Of a stretch of 13,328 bases of DNA, positions 8,285 through 13,328 are shown one piece after another. The DNA is taken from assembly GCA_023387775.1 (NCBI GenBank), contig JAEWHN010000370.1, positions 1-13,328 of the forward strand, written 5' to 3'. The position numbers and the translations under genes are program-made. Source of the DNA: Pseudomonadota bacterium. GTDB taxonomy: Bacteria; Pseudomonadota; Alphaproteobacteria; Rhizobiales; Rhizobiaceae. Position 1 is the first letter of the stretch, and each line of letters starts with the position of its first letter. The notes under the pieces are model-generated. The model saw only the letters and a list, made by a program, of their open reading frames with translations. It did not search any database and was not told the origin of the DNA.

Positions 8285-8357
8285 CTTGGCGCCAAAATGG
8301 GAAACGCGGCCGCATGCCTGTCCGGCGCCCGCATCGCGGCCACCGAGGGAGTGAGAT

Positions 8358-9209
8358 ATGTCCGAGCCAAGTCCGTTCGTTGTCGATGCCGATTGGCTTC
8401 AATCCCGCCTCGGCACGCCGGGACTGTCGATCGTCGACGCTTCCTGGTACCTGCCAGCCCAGAAGCGGGACGCGCGCGCCGAATATGATGCGGCGCATAT
8501 CCCCGGCGCCGTCTTTTTCGACCTTGACCTCGTGGTCGATGCGGAATCCAGCCTTCCGCACATGCTGCCGCGCCCGGGGATCTTTGCCCAGCATGCCAGT
8601 TCCATGGGCATCTCCGCCGACGACACCATCGTGGTTTATGACGGTCCGGGCTTCTTTTCCGCCCCGCGGGTCTGGTGGATGTTCCGCGTGATGGGGGTTT
8701 ATCAGGTCTTCGTGCTGGATGGCGGCTTCGACCGCTGGAAGGCGGCGGCCCGGCCGGTGACGGCGGAGCCGACGAAGATCGCTTCGGGTTTCTTCCACGC
8801 CAATTTCGACGCCAGCCGCGTCGCCTCGCTGGCCGATATGCGCCGCATCATCGAAACCGGCGAGAGCCAGATCGCCGACGCGCGCTCGCACGCCCGTTTC
8901 ACGGCAGCCGAACCGGAGCCCAGGCCCGGCCTTCGCTCCGGCCATATGCCGGGCGCGAAGAACGTGCCCTATTCATCGCTGTCCGAGAACGGCGAGTTCC
9001 TTCCGCTGGATCGCCTAGTAGAGGTGCTGGAGGACGCCGGATTGGACCTGACCAAGCCGGTGGTTACTTCCTGCGGATCCGGCGTCACGGCAGCGGTAAT
9101 CACGCTGGCGCTCGAAAGCCTCCGGCACCGCGATCATAAGCTCTATGACGGCTCCTGGGCCGAGTGGGGCGCGCAAGCAGACACGCCGGTGGTGACCGGC
9201 GAGGAATGA
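8358..9209 (+). CDS. sseA: 3-mercaptopyruvate sulfurtransferase (two rhodanese domains)
   Basis: Transfers sulfur from 3-mercaptopyruvate, the transamination product of cysteine, to thiols or cyanide via a cysteine persulfide; cytosolic. 283 residues, the normal length. The N-terminal rhodanese domain (about 6-135) lacks a catalytic cysteine, showing VYDGPGFFSAPRVWW at the equivalent loop. The C-terminal domain (about 155-278) has the active loop CGSGVTA with C239. CGSGVT is the mercaptopyruvate-type loop, unlike the CRKGVT type of thiosulfate sulfurtransferases. The start has GAGGGAG (8345-8351) six bases upstream. It overlaps or abuts the next gene: the stop TGA is part of ATGAGCATG, so the acetyltransferase is probably cotranscribed. 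Confidence 0.93.
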   Translation: MSEPSPFVVDADWLQSRLGTPGLSIVDASWYLPAQKRDARAEYDAAHIPGAVFFDLDLVVDAESSLPHMLPRPGIFAQHASSMGISADDTIVVYDGPGFFSAPRVWWMFRVMGVYQVFVLDGGFDRWKAAARPVTAEPTKIASGFFHANFDASRVASLADMRRIIETGESQIADARSHARFTAAEPEPRPGLRSGHMPGAKNVPYSSLSENGEFLPLDRLVEVLEDAGLDLTKPVVTSCGSGVTAAVITLALESLRHRDHKLYDGSWAEWGAQADTPVVTGEE

Positions 9210-9211
9210 GC

Positions 9212-9778
9212 ATGACCGAGCATGAGACTTCAACGACCGTGCCCGTCACGGTGACTTTCCTCGAAATGGCGGGGCCATTGGCCCACTACCCGCCGCTGCC
9301 GCTCAACAAGCAGATCGCGCTTCTGCGTGTGCGCAACATCCCGCTGCACTTCTACCGCTATCTGATGGACCGGGTGGGGCGCAAATGGCACTGGGTGAAC
9401 GCCCTGCGCCTGACCGACGAAGAACTCGCCGCCAGCCTCCACCGCGAAGACCGCGATATCCGCGTGCTATACCTTGAAGGGGCGCCGGCCGGTTTCTTCG
9501 AAATCAAGCCGCATCTGCCCCACGAGGTCGAGCTTGCCTATTTCGGCATGATGGATCACGCCATAGGGCAGGGGCTGGGACGATGGTTCCTCGGCGCTGC
9601 CATCGAAACCGCCTGGTCGTACAAGCCTCAGCGCGTGACTGTTCAGACCTGCACCATGGATCATCCCGCAGCGCTTCCGCTCTATCAGAAGCTGGGCTTT
9701 GCGCCTGTGGGCCAGAAGCACGAACTGGTGCGCACTATGACGCTGGCCGAGCGATCCGACAGCGTCATGCGGCCCTGA
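9212..9778 (+). CDS. GNAT-family N-acetyltransferase, substrate unknown
   Basis: Acetyl-CoA-dependent acyltransferase of 188 residues. The acetyl-CoA pyrophosphate loop is GQGLGRWFLG (119-128, Q/R-x-x-G-x-G/A motif A) following strand VELAYFGMM (106-114). Motif B is HPAALPLYQKLGF (151-163), the C-terminal helix-strand of GNAT folds. The first about 80 residues are less typical (LNKQIALLRVRNIPLHFYRY). Start: ATG 9212 has GAGGA (9201-9205) at 6-base spacing; an in-frame ATG at 9206 overlaps the sseA stop but has no spacing to that site. The tight join to sseA implies one operon. The target could be a small molecule or protein; nothing in the sequence decides. Confidence 0.85.
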   Translation: MTEHETSTTVPVTVTFLEMAGPLAHYPPLPLNKQIALLRVRNIPLHFYRYLMDRVGRKWHWVNALRLTDEELAASLHREDRDIRVLYLEGAPAGFFEIKPHLPHEVELAYFGMMDHAIGQGLGRWFLGAAIETAWSYKPQRVTVQTCTMDHPAALPLYQKLGFAPVGQKHELVRTMTLAERSDSVMRP

Positions 9779-9815
9779 GGCGTCCACTCACAGCCATTAA
9801 CCTCTCTTGCACGAA

Positions 9816-9845
9816 GCTGAAGGCGCCGTTCATCGGTCCTTCAGC
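9816..9845. repeat. 8-bp inverted repeat before the OmpA-domain gene
   Basis: GCTGAAGG (9816-9823) and CCTTCAGC (9838-9845) pair perfectly. Inside, CCG (9826-9828) and CGG (9834-9836) extend the hairpin with a 5-base loop. No clear T-run follows (ATCGCC), so it may be an operator or leader structure rather than the end of the sseA operon. Confidence 0.5.
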
Positions 9846-9905
9846 ATCGCCGGGGCATTTTCGCGCCATCAATTCGGCCCCAGGCCATCCATGCAGGAGA
9901 CACAC

Positions 9906-10463
9906 ATGATCAATCGCCGTCATTTCGCAGCAGCCATGGTCGCGCTGCTTGCCTTTCCGACCGTTGCGCCGGCCCAGAACATGATGCCTTCTGCCTCGCA
10001 GATCGAACGCCGTCTGGAGGAGGCGCCTACGCGCAAGCTGCGCCGCGACCAGCGCGTCACCGTGCGCGAGTTCAAGCGCCGGCCGGAACTGCGGCGCATG
10101 GCGCCTTCGATCGACATCCAGGCAATCAACTTCGAGTTCGGCTCGGCCGAGGTGCCCCATTCGCAATACGGCAAGGTCGAGCAGATCGCCAACGCGCTCG
10201 AGCGCATCATTCGCCGCCGGCCGCACACGCGCATCCTGATCGAGGGGCATACCGATGCCGTCGGCTCCTTTGAAGCCAACCAGATCCTGTCGGAGCGCCG
10301 GGCGGAATCGATGAGGCGCGTGCTGGTGCGCGAGTTCCGCATCCCGCCCCACGTGCTGGAGACGGTGGGCTACGGCGAGGAATTCCTGCTGGTGCAGACG
10401 CAGAACGAGAACTGGCAGAACCGCCGCGTGACGCTGCGCCGCATCGACGATTTCCTGCGCTAG
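9906..10463 (+). CDS. Exported OmpA-C-domain protein (peptidoglycan-associated)
   Basis: Small envelope protein of 185 residues. An N-terminal export signal (about 1-23) has a twin-arginine-like NRRHF, a hydrophobic core AAAMVALLAFP and a cleavage site APA|Q; export by Sec or Tat is unresolved. No lipobox cysteine is present, so it is not a lipoprotein. A charged linker (about 30-68, rich in R and E) follows. The OmpA-like peptidoglycan-binding domain spans about 70-180: INFEFGSAEV (74-83), GHTDAVGS (114-121, D117), NxxLSxxRA (N125 to A133, R132) and NRRVTL (172-177). The start ATG has AGGAG (9895-9899) six bases upstream; a longer in-frame start at 9807 lacks one. It probably ties the outer membrane or periplasm to the cell wall. 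Followed by a strong terminator. Confidence 0.88.
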   Translation: MINRRHFAAAMVALLAFPTVAPAQNMMPSASQIERRLEEAPTRKLRRDQRVTVREFKRRPELRRMAPSIDIQAINFEFGSAEVPHSQYGKVEQIANALERIIRRRPHTRILIEGHTDAVGSFEANQILSERRAESMRRVLVREFRIPPHVLETVGYGEEFLLVQTQNENWQNRRVTLRRIDDFLR

Positions 10464-10490
10464 GAACCCGTTACTTACTCCTCACAACAG

Positions 10491-10525
10491 GGCCCGCCGA
10501 CGGCTTTTCGTCGGCGGGCCTTTTC
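10491..10525 (+). terminator. Strong intrinsic terminator after the OmpA-domain gene
   Basis: GGCCCGCCGACG (10491-10502) and CGTCGGCGGGCC (10509-10520) form a perfect 12-bp stem with a 6-base loop, followed by TTTTCTGTT. It lies 28 bases after the stop codon. Confidence 0.92.
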
Positions 10526-10811
10526 TGTTGCGGCAGCTGAAAATCCTTATTTGTCGTCAGGTTAGCAGCGACACGCGTCCGTGAAATCGCGCAAAAGACA
10601 GTCGCGCTGTTGTGATTGGGAAGTGTGCTGAAAAATACATATCTCATCGGTGTGGAAGAAATGTACCTTGGATAAGAAGTTTTTCTGACCAGCTCAGCAT
10701 GAGATAAAAGACGGTTTGACCGGGTCGCCAAGTTTTGCTGGCCTCCAGGCGTTTCTCCGCGGCTGTGTTTCGGGAAGGAAGCAGCCATCAATATTGATAA
10801 GGAGAAGGAAG
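10526..10811. other. AT-richer non-coding region upstream of the small secreted gene
   Basis: No gene is visible here. The stretch is less GC-rich than its surroundings and must carry the promoter of the 10812 gene. TTGTGA, 17 bases, AAATAC (within 10612-10640) is one weak promoter candidate. A distant inverted pair TATCTCAT (10640-10647) and ATGAGATA (10699-10706) and a perfect 12-base palindrome ATCAATATTGAT (10787-10798), directly before the ribosome site, are possible operator or mRNA-structure elements. Confidence 0.4.
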
Positions 10812-11081
10812 ATGAATAAGTTGCTCTTTGCTTTTGCAGCAGTTCTTCTTGGTTCCGGAGTCGCCCTGGCCGATTCCGCGCCAGCCACGGTAATCGTTCA
10901 TCCGAACCATATCGTCCGCCAGACCTACGCGCAGGCCCTGTCCGTGGGAGACACTGCACCTTCGGTGAAAGTGGTGAAGCAGTCGCGCTTCAGCTATGCC
11001 AGCGGAGCGGCCATGCAGGCTCTGGGCCACACCCCGATATTCAATCCTCACGGCGGCGATGCGGCGCCTCCGGTCCGTTGA
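10812..11081 (+). CDS. Small secreted protein of unknown function
   Basis: 89-residue protein I do not recognise. It has a clear Sec signal peptide: MNK, then a hydrophobic core LLFAFAAVLLGSG (4-16), then ALA|D with cleavage after A20. The mature part is about 69 residues, has no cysteine, is soluble-looking and carries several histidines (HPNHIV, LGHTPIF, NPHGG). No transmembrane segment or repeat is visible. The ribosome site AAGGAGAAGGAAG runs up to the ATG, which is strong, and an intrinsic terminator follows. It is therefore probably a monocistronic, well-translated gene. A longer in-frame start at 10716 has no signal peptide at its front and is less likely. Function in the periplasm or outside the cell is unknown. 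Confidence 0.75.
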   Translation: MNKLLFAFAAVLLGSGVALADSAPATVIVHPNHIVRQTYAQALSVGDTAPSVKVVKQSRFSYASGAAMQALGHTPIFNPHGGDAAPPVR

Positions 11082-11125
11082 GCCAGTCATCCGCATTGAG
11101 ATCCTTGAGCGGACAAGAGTTTTGA

Positions 11126-11153
11126 GGGCGGCGGAGTTGATCCGCCGCCCTTT
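11126..11153 (+). terminator. Intrinsic terminator after the small secreted gene
   Basis: GGGCGGCGGA (11126-11135) and TCCGCCGCCC (11141-11150) form a perfect 10-bp stem with loop GTTGA, followed by TTTCGCTTTCC. On the minus strand the stem is followed by TCAAAACTC, so it is a poor terminator for ald transcripts arriving from the right. Confidence 0.82.
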
Positions 11154-11194
11154 CGCTTTCCAGAGGTTCTGCGCAGCTGCGGCTTGCTAAACCG

Positions 11195-12310
11195 TCACGC
11201 AGCCAGCACCGCCTTCGGCTCGGCTGCTTCATAGCCCAGGGCTTCGGCCACGGCGCGATTGGTTATCCTGCCCTTGTGAACGTTCAGCCCGTTTCGCAGG
11301 TGCGGCTCGTCCACCAGCGCCTTCAGCCCCTTGTCGGCCAGTTGCAGGCCGAAGTGCAATGTCGCGTTGTTCAGCGCATGCGCCGACGTCACCGGCACCG
11401 CGCCCGGCATGTTGGCCACGCAGTAGTGGATGATGCCGTCCACCTCATAGGTTGGATTGGCGTGCGTGGTCGCGTGCGAGGTCTCGAAACAGCCGCCCTG
11501 GTCGATCGCCACATCTACCAGCACCGCCCCCTTCTTCATGCCCGACAGCATTTCGCGCGACACCAGCTTCGGTGCGGCAGCGCCCGGGATCAGCACTGCG
11601 CCAATCACCACATCCCCCGTGAAGCATTCCTCTTCCAGCGCTTCGACGGTGGAGTAGCGGGTATGTACCCGACCGGCAAAAATGTCGTCGAGCTGGCGCA
11701 GGCGTGGAATGAAGCGGTCGAGCACGACGACCTCGGCGCCGAGGCCGACGGCCATCTTGGCGGCATTCAAGCCGACCACGCCGCCCCCGATGATCACGAC
11801 CTTGCCGGGCAGAACACCGGGCACCCCGCCTAGCAGCACGCCGCGCCCGCCATTCGGCTTTTGCAGCGCGGTGGCTGCCGCCTGTATCGCCAGCCTGCCA
11901 GCCACTTCCGACATCGGCGCCAGCAGTGGCAGGCCGCCTCGCTCATCGGTCACCGTCTCGTAGGCGATCGCAGTAACGCCGGACGCCAGCAGGCCTTTGG
12001 CCTGCTCGGGGTCGGGTGCGAGATGGAGAAAGGTGTACAAGATCTGGCCGTCGTGCAGCTGCACCCATTCGCTCGGCTGCGGCTCCTTCACCTTCACGAT
12101 CATGTCCGCGCGGGCAAACACCTCCTCGGCGGTCCTGGCTATGGATGCTCCGGCAGCGCGGTAGGCATTGTCGTCTGCGCCAATGCCGGCACCGGCACCA
12201 GACTCGACGAGGATTTCATGGCCATGGGCGGCGTATTCGCGCACTGCGCCCGGGGTCAGTCCTACTCGGAATTCGTTGTTCTTGATTTCCCTGGGGCATC
12301 CAACGCGCAT
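11195..12310 (-). CDS. ald: Alanine dehydrogenase
   Basis: NAD-dependent enzyme that reversibly deaminates L-alanine to pyruvate and ammonia; cytosolic, usually a homohexamer. 371 residues, the family length. Residues known in characterised Ald enzymes fall at the standard positions: R15 (EFRVG), K75 (KVKEP), H96 (FLHLAPD), D198 at the end of the NAD-binding strand (VVVLD) and D270 (DVAIDQGG). The Rossmann loop is GGGVVG (175-180). The start ATG has GGAGGA (complement of 12316-12321) about 5 bases upstream. It faces away from an Lrp/AsnC regulator across 149 bases, the classical arrangement of a target gene and its alanine-responsive regulator. Confidence 0.97.
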   Translation of the reverse strand: MRVGCPREIKNNEFRVGLTPGAVREYAAHGHEILVESGAGAGIGADDNAYRAAGASIARTAEEVFARADMIVKVKEPQPSEWVQLHDGQILYTFLHLAPDPEQAKGLLASGVTAIAYETVTDERGGLPLLAPMSEVAGRLAIQAAATALQKPNGGRGVLLGGVPGVLPGKVVIIGGGVVGLNAAKMAVGLGAEVVVLDRFIPRLRQLDDIFAGRVHTRYSTVEALEEECFTGDVVIGAVLIPGAAAPKLVSREMLSGMKKGAVLVDVAIDQGGCFETSHATTHANPTYEVDGIIHYCVANMPGAVPVTSAHALNNATLHFGLQLADKGLKALVDEPHLRNGLNVHKGRITNRAVAEALGYEAAEPKAVLAA

Positions 12311-12388
12311 GTGGGTCCTCCACTGTTGATACCTTGACGTAGGGTAAGGTTATGAAATCACAGAATCGCTCGCGCATCCTTGCGAATT

Positions 12389-12431
12389 TTGTTGCGCCTC
12401 GCGCGTCGCGTGGATAATTCTTGCGTAGAAT
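12389..12431 (+). promoter_or_regulatory. Candidate promoter and overlapping palindromic operator in the ald/Lrp divergent gap
   Basis: TTGTTG (12389-12394), 18 bases, GATAAT (12413-12418) is a plausible promoter for the regulator. ATTCT (12417-12421) and AGAAT (12427-12431) form a 15-base partial palindrome over the -10 and start region, the right size for an Lrp-family half-turn site and placed for autorepression. TTGCG occurs three times in the gap (12380, 12392, 12421). A second inverted pair ACCTT/AAGGT (12331-12335 and 12346-12350) lies next to ald. Confidence 0.35.
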
Positions 12432-12459
12432 AGATAGTTATTCGAAGGAATGCCGAAAA

Positions 12460-12933
12460 GTGTCACTCGATCGCATTGATATTGCCATTTTGGACGCCCT
12501 GCAGCGCGATGGGCGCATTCCCAACGCTGCCCTGGCCGAGAAGGTCGGGCTGTCGCAGTCGGCCTGTTCGCGCCGTCTCGACAACCTTGAAAAGAGCGGC
12601 GTAATCCGGGGCTACCATGCGCGACTTTCCAATGCGGCGCTCGGGCACCAGATGACCGCGATCGTACACATTTCGCTTTCAGGGCAGTTCGAAAAGACGC
12701 TGTCGGACTTTGAAGCGGCGATCAAACGCTGCCCCAACGTGCTCTCCTGCCACCTCATGTCGGGCGAATACGACTACATCCTGCGCATCGCCGCCAAGGA
12801 CCTGGCAGACTACGAACGCATCCACAAGGAATGGCTGACTGCCATGCCGCACGTGACGAAGATCAACTCGTCCTTCGCGCTGCGCGAGATCATCGACCGC
12901 ACCGCCCTTGGCATGAAGCCCGAACTGGCCTGA
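12460..12933 (+). CDS. Lrp/AsnC-family transcriptional regulator, probable regulator of ald
   Basis: 157-residue feast/famine DNA-binding protein. The N-terminal winged helix-turn-helix covers about 1-60: DRIDIAILDALQRDGRIPN, then recognition helix SQSACSRRLDNLEKSGVIRGY. The C-terminal RAM/ACT-like effector domain covers about 65-145, with LSCHLMSGEYDYILRI matching the conserved ligand-pocket region. The start is GTG 12460 (MSLDRIDIAI) with AAGGAA (12445-12450) 9 bases upstream; an in-frame TTG at 12421 would add 13 non-family residues. Divergent position from ald implies control of alanine catabolism, probably activated by alanine; the effector is inference from known Ald regulators. Confidence 0.92.
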   Translation: MSLDRIDIAILDALQRDGRIPNAALAEKVGLSQSACSRRLDNLEKSGVIRGYHARLSNAALGHQMTAIVHISLSGQFEKTLSDFEAAIKRCPNVLSCHLMSGEYDYILRIAAKDLADYERIHKEWLTAMPHVTKINSSFALREIIDRTALGMKPELA

Positions 12934-12950
12934 GGGCCGTTTCCTTCCAT

Positions 12951-13016
12951 AACGCTGCCCTTTCGGTGAGCGTTTCCATTTGCGAGGGTACCAAGCCGGG
13001 CCGGTTGGTCCGGCTT
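12951..13016 (+). terminator. Two weak hairpins after the Lrp-family gene
   Basis: AACGCT (12951-12956) with AGCGTT (12969-12974) is followed by TCC. AAGCCGG (12993-12999) with CCGGCTT (13010-13016) is followed by TCGCG. Either may end the regulator transcript; neither has a good T-run. Confidence 0.35.
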
Positions 13017-13048
13017 TCGCGCATCCCAAACTGCCGATGCCTGCGCTG

Positions 13049-13077
13049 CTGTCAGCGGCCTGTCATTGCACCGTCAT
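13049..13077 (+). promoter_or_regulatory. Pho-box-like element: three 7-base direct repeats at 11-base period
   Basis: CTGTCAG (13049-13055), CTGTCAT (13060-13066) and CCGTCAT (13071-13077) are separated by exactly 4 bases each, the geometry of tandem PhoB-binding repeats (consensus CTGTCAT-N4-CTGTCAT). The last repeat is 10 bases before TGGACT (13088-13093), a weak -10, which matches the usual Pho promoter layout in which the box replaces the -35. It precedes cpdB by about 90 bases and is oriented towards it. Confidence 0.68.
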
Positions 13078-13166
13078 CCTCCCCTGCTGGACTCGCCGGG
13101 AATTCGGCGCAAAACTGCCGGTTTCGACGTCGATTTTTTTGAGCCTTTTCACAGGAGAGAAAACGC

Positions 13167-13328
13167 ATGTCGCAAGTGCTTCCCTCGATTTCGCGCCGGT
13201 CATTTCTAGCAGGCTCCGCGGCTGCCGGTGCTCTGGTGATGCTGCATCCCTTTTCGGCGCGCGCACAGGCCAATCAGGCCCATCTCAGGATCATGGAGAC
13301 CACCGACATCCATGTGAACGTGCTGCCC
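13167..13328 (+). CDS. cpdB: 2',3'-cyclic-nucleotide 2'-phosphodiesterase/3'-nucleotidase, N-terminal fragment (runs off right edge)
   Basis: Only 54 codons are visible. A twin-arginine signal SRRSFLAGSAAAGALVM (about 8-24) ends at ARAQ, with probable cleavage after ARA or just beyond. The mature start LRIMETTDIHVNVLP matches the first metal-binding strand of the CpdB/5'-nucleotidase metallophosphoesterase family, where the D-x-H of TTDIH supplies metal ligands. The family hydrolyses 2',3'-cyclic nucleotides and 3'-nucleotides in the periplasm, releasing nucleoside and phosphate. The start ATG has AGGAG (13153-13157) 9 bases upstream. The Pho-like element upstream fits a phosphate-scavenging role. 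Confidence 0.85.
   Translation, partial: MSQVLPSISRRSFLAGSAAAGALVMLHPFSARAQANQAHLRIMETTDIHVNVLP

Noticed and set aside
10471..10959. 162-residue minus-strand open frame across the terminator and the AT-richer gap
   Set aside because: It crosses a 12-bp terminator hairpin and the small secreted gene, and its composition is not protein-like.
11276..11833. 185-residue plus-strand open frame over ald
   Set aside because: Antisense to a complete alanine dehydrogenase; no recognisable domain.
13124..13140. TCGACGTCGA palindrome followed by seven T as a terminator before cpdB
   Set aside because: A palindrome with no loop cannot form a stable hairpin, and it lies between the Pho-like promoter and the cpdB ribosome site, where termination would silence the gene.

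Overview
The window looks like ordinary chromosomal DNA from an alphaproteobacterium, most likely Rhizobiales/Phyllobacteriaceae (Mesorhizobium or Nitratireductor type). This is inferred from the high GC content, the strong third-position GC bias that opens long antisense frames, and proteins that read like rhizobial versions of CysK, IlvA, TrkH and Ald. I see no rRNA, tRNA, CRISPR array, insertion sequence, phage gene or att site. No base-composition break suggests a transferred island.

Layout from left to right. A TrkH potassium-transport subunit on the minus strand runs off the left edge (1-880). Divergent from it is ilvA, threonine ammonia-lyase with one C-terminal ACT-like domain (1107-2363). 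A 342-base gap rich in hairpins leads into a RhlE-like DEAD-box RNA helicase with a TTG start (2706-4082). The helicase ends at a very strong intrinsic terminator. Two minus-strand genes converge on it: a membrane-anchored alpha/beta hydrolase (4169-5143) and a short-chain dehydrogenase (5270-6091). A divergent promoter region then leads into a sulfur and translation-quality cluster on the plus strand. It holds cysK (6322-7356) and alaX (7356-8099), joined by a TAATG overlap, then a 258-base structured gap, then sseA (8358-9209) and a GNAT acetyltransferase (9212-9778). Next come a small exported OmpA-domain protein (9906-10463) with a textbook terminator and an unrecognised 89-residue secreted protein (10812-11081) with its own terminator. 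Alanine dehydrogenase (ald, minus, 11195-12310) is divergent from an Lrp/AsnC-family regulator (12460-12933). The window ends inside cpdB, a periplasmic 2',3'-cyclic-nucleotide phosphodiesterase (13167 to the right edge), preceded by a three-repeat Pho-box-like element.

How the genes fit together. CysK makes cysteine and SseA handles its transamination product 3-mercaptopyruvate. AlaX hydrolyses wrongly charged Ser/Gly-tRNA(Ala), and serine is the precursor of the CysK substrate. IlvA, Ald and the Lrp-type regulator are amino-acid catabolic or biosynthetic functions, with the regulator very probably controlling ald. CpdB scavenges phosphate from nucleotides and its upstream element suggests PhoB control.

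I found no large undescribed system. The points most worth a second look are regulatory: the triple Pho-like repeat before cpdB, the structured leader before the helicase, the cysK-alaX coupling, a Cys-Cys mini-ORF with a hairpin before sseA, and the small secreted protein of unknown function.
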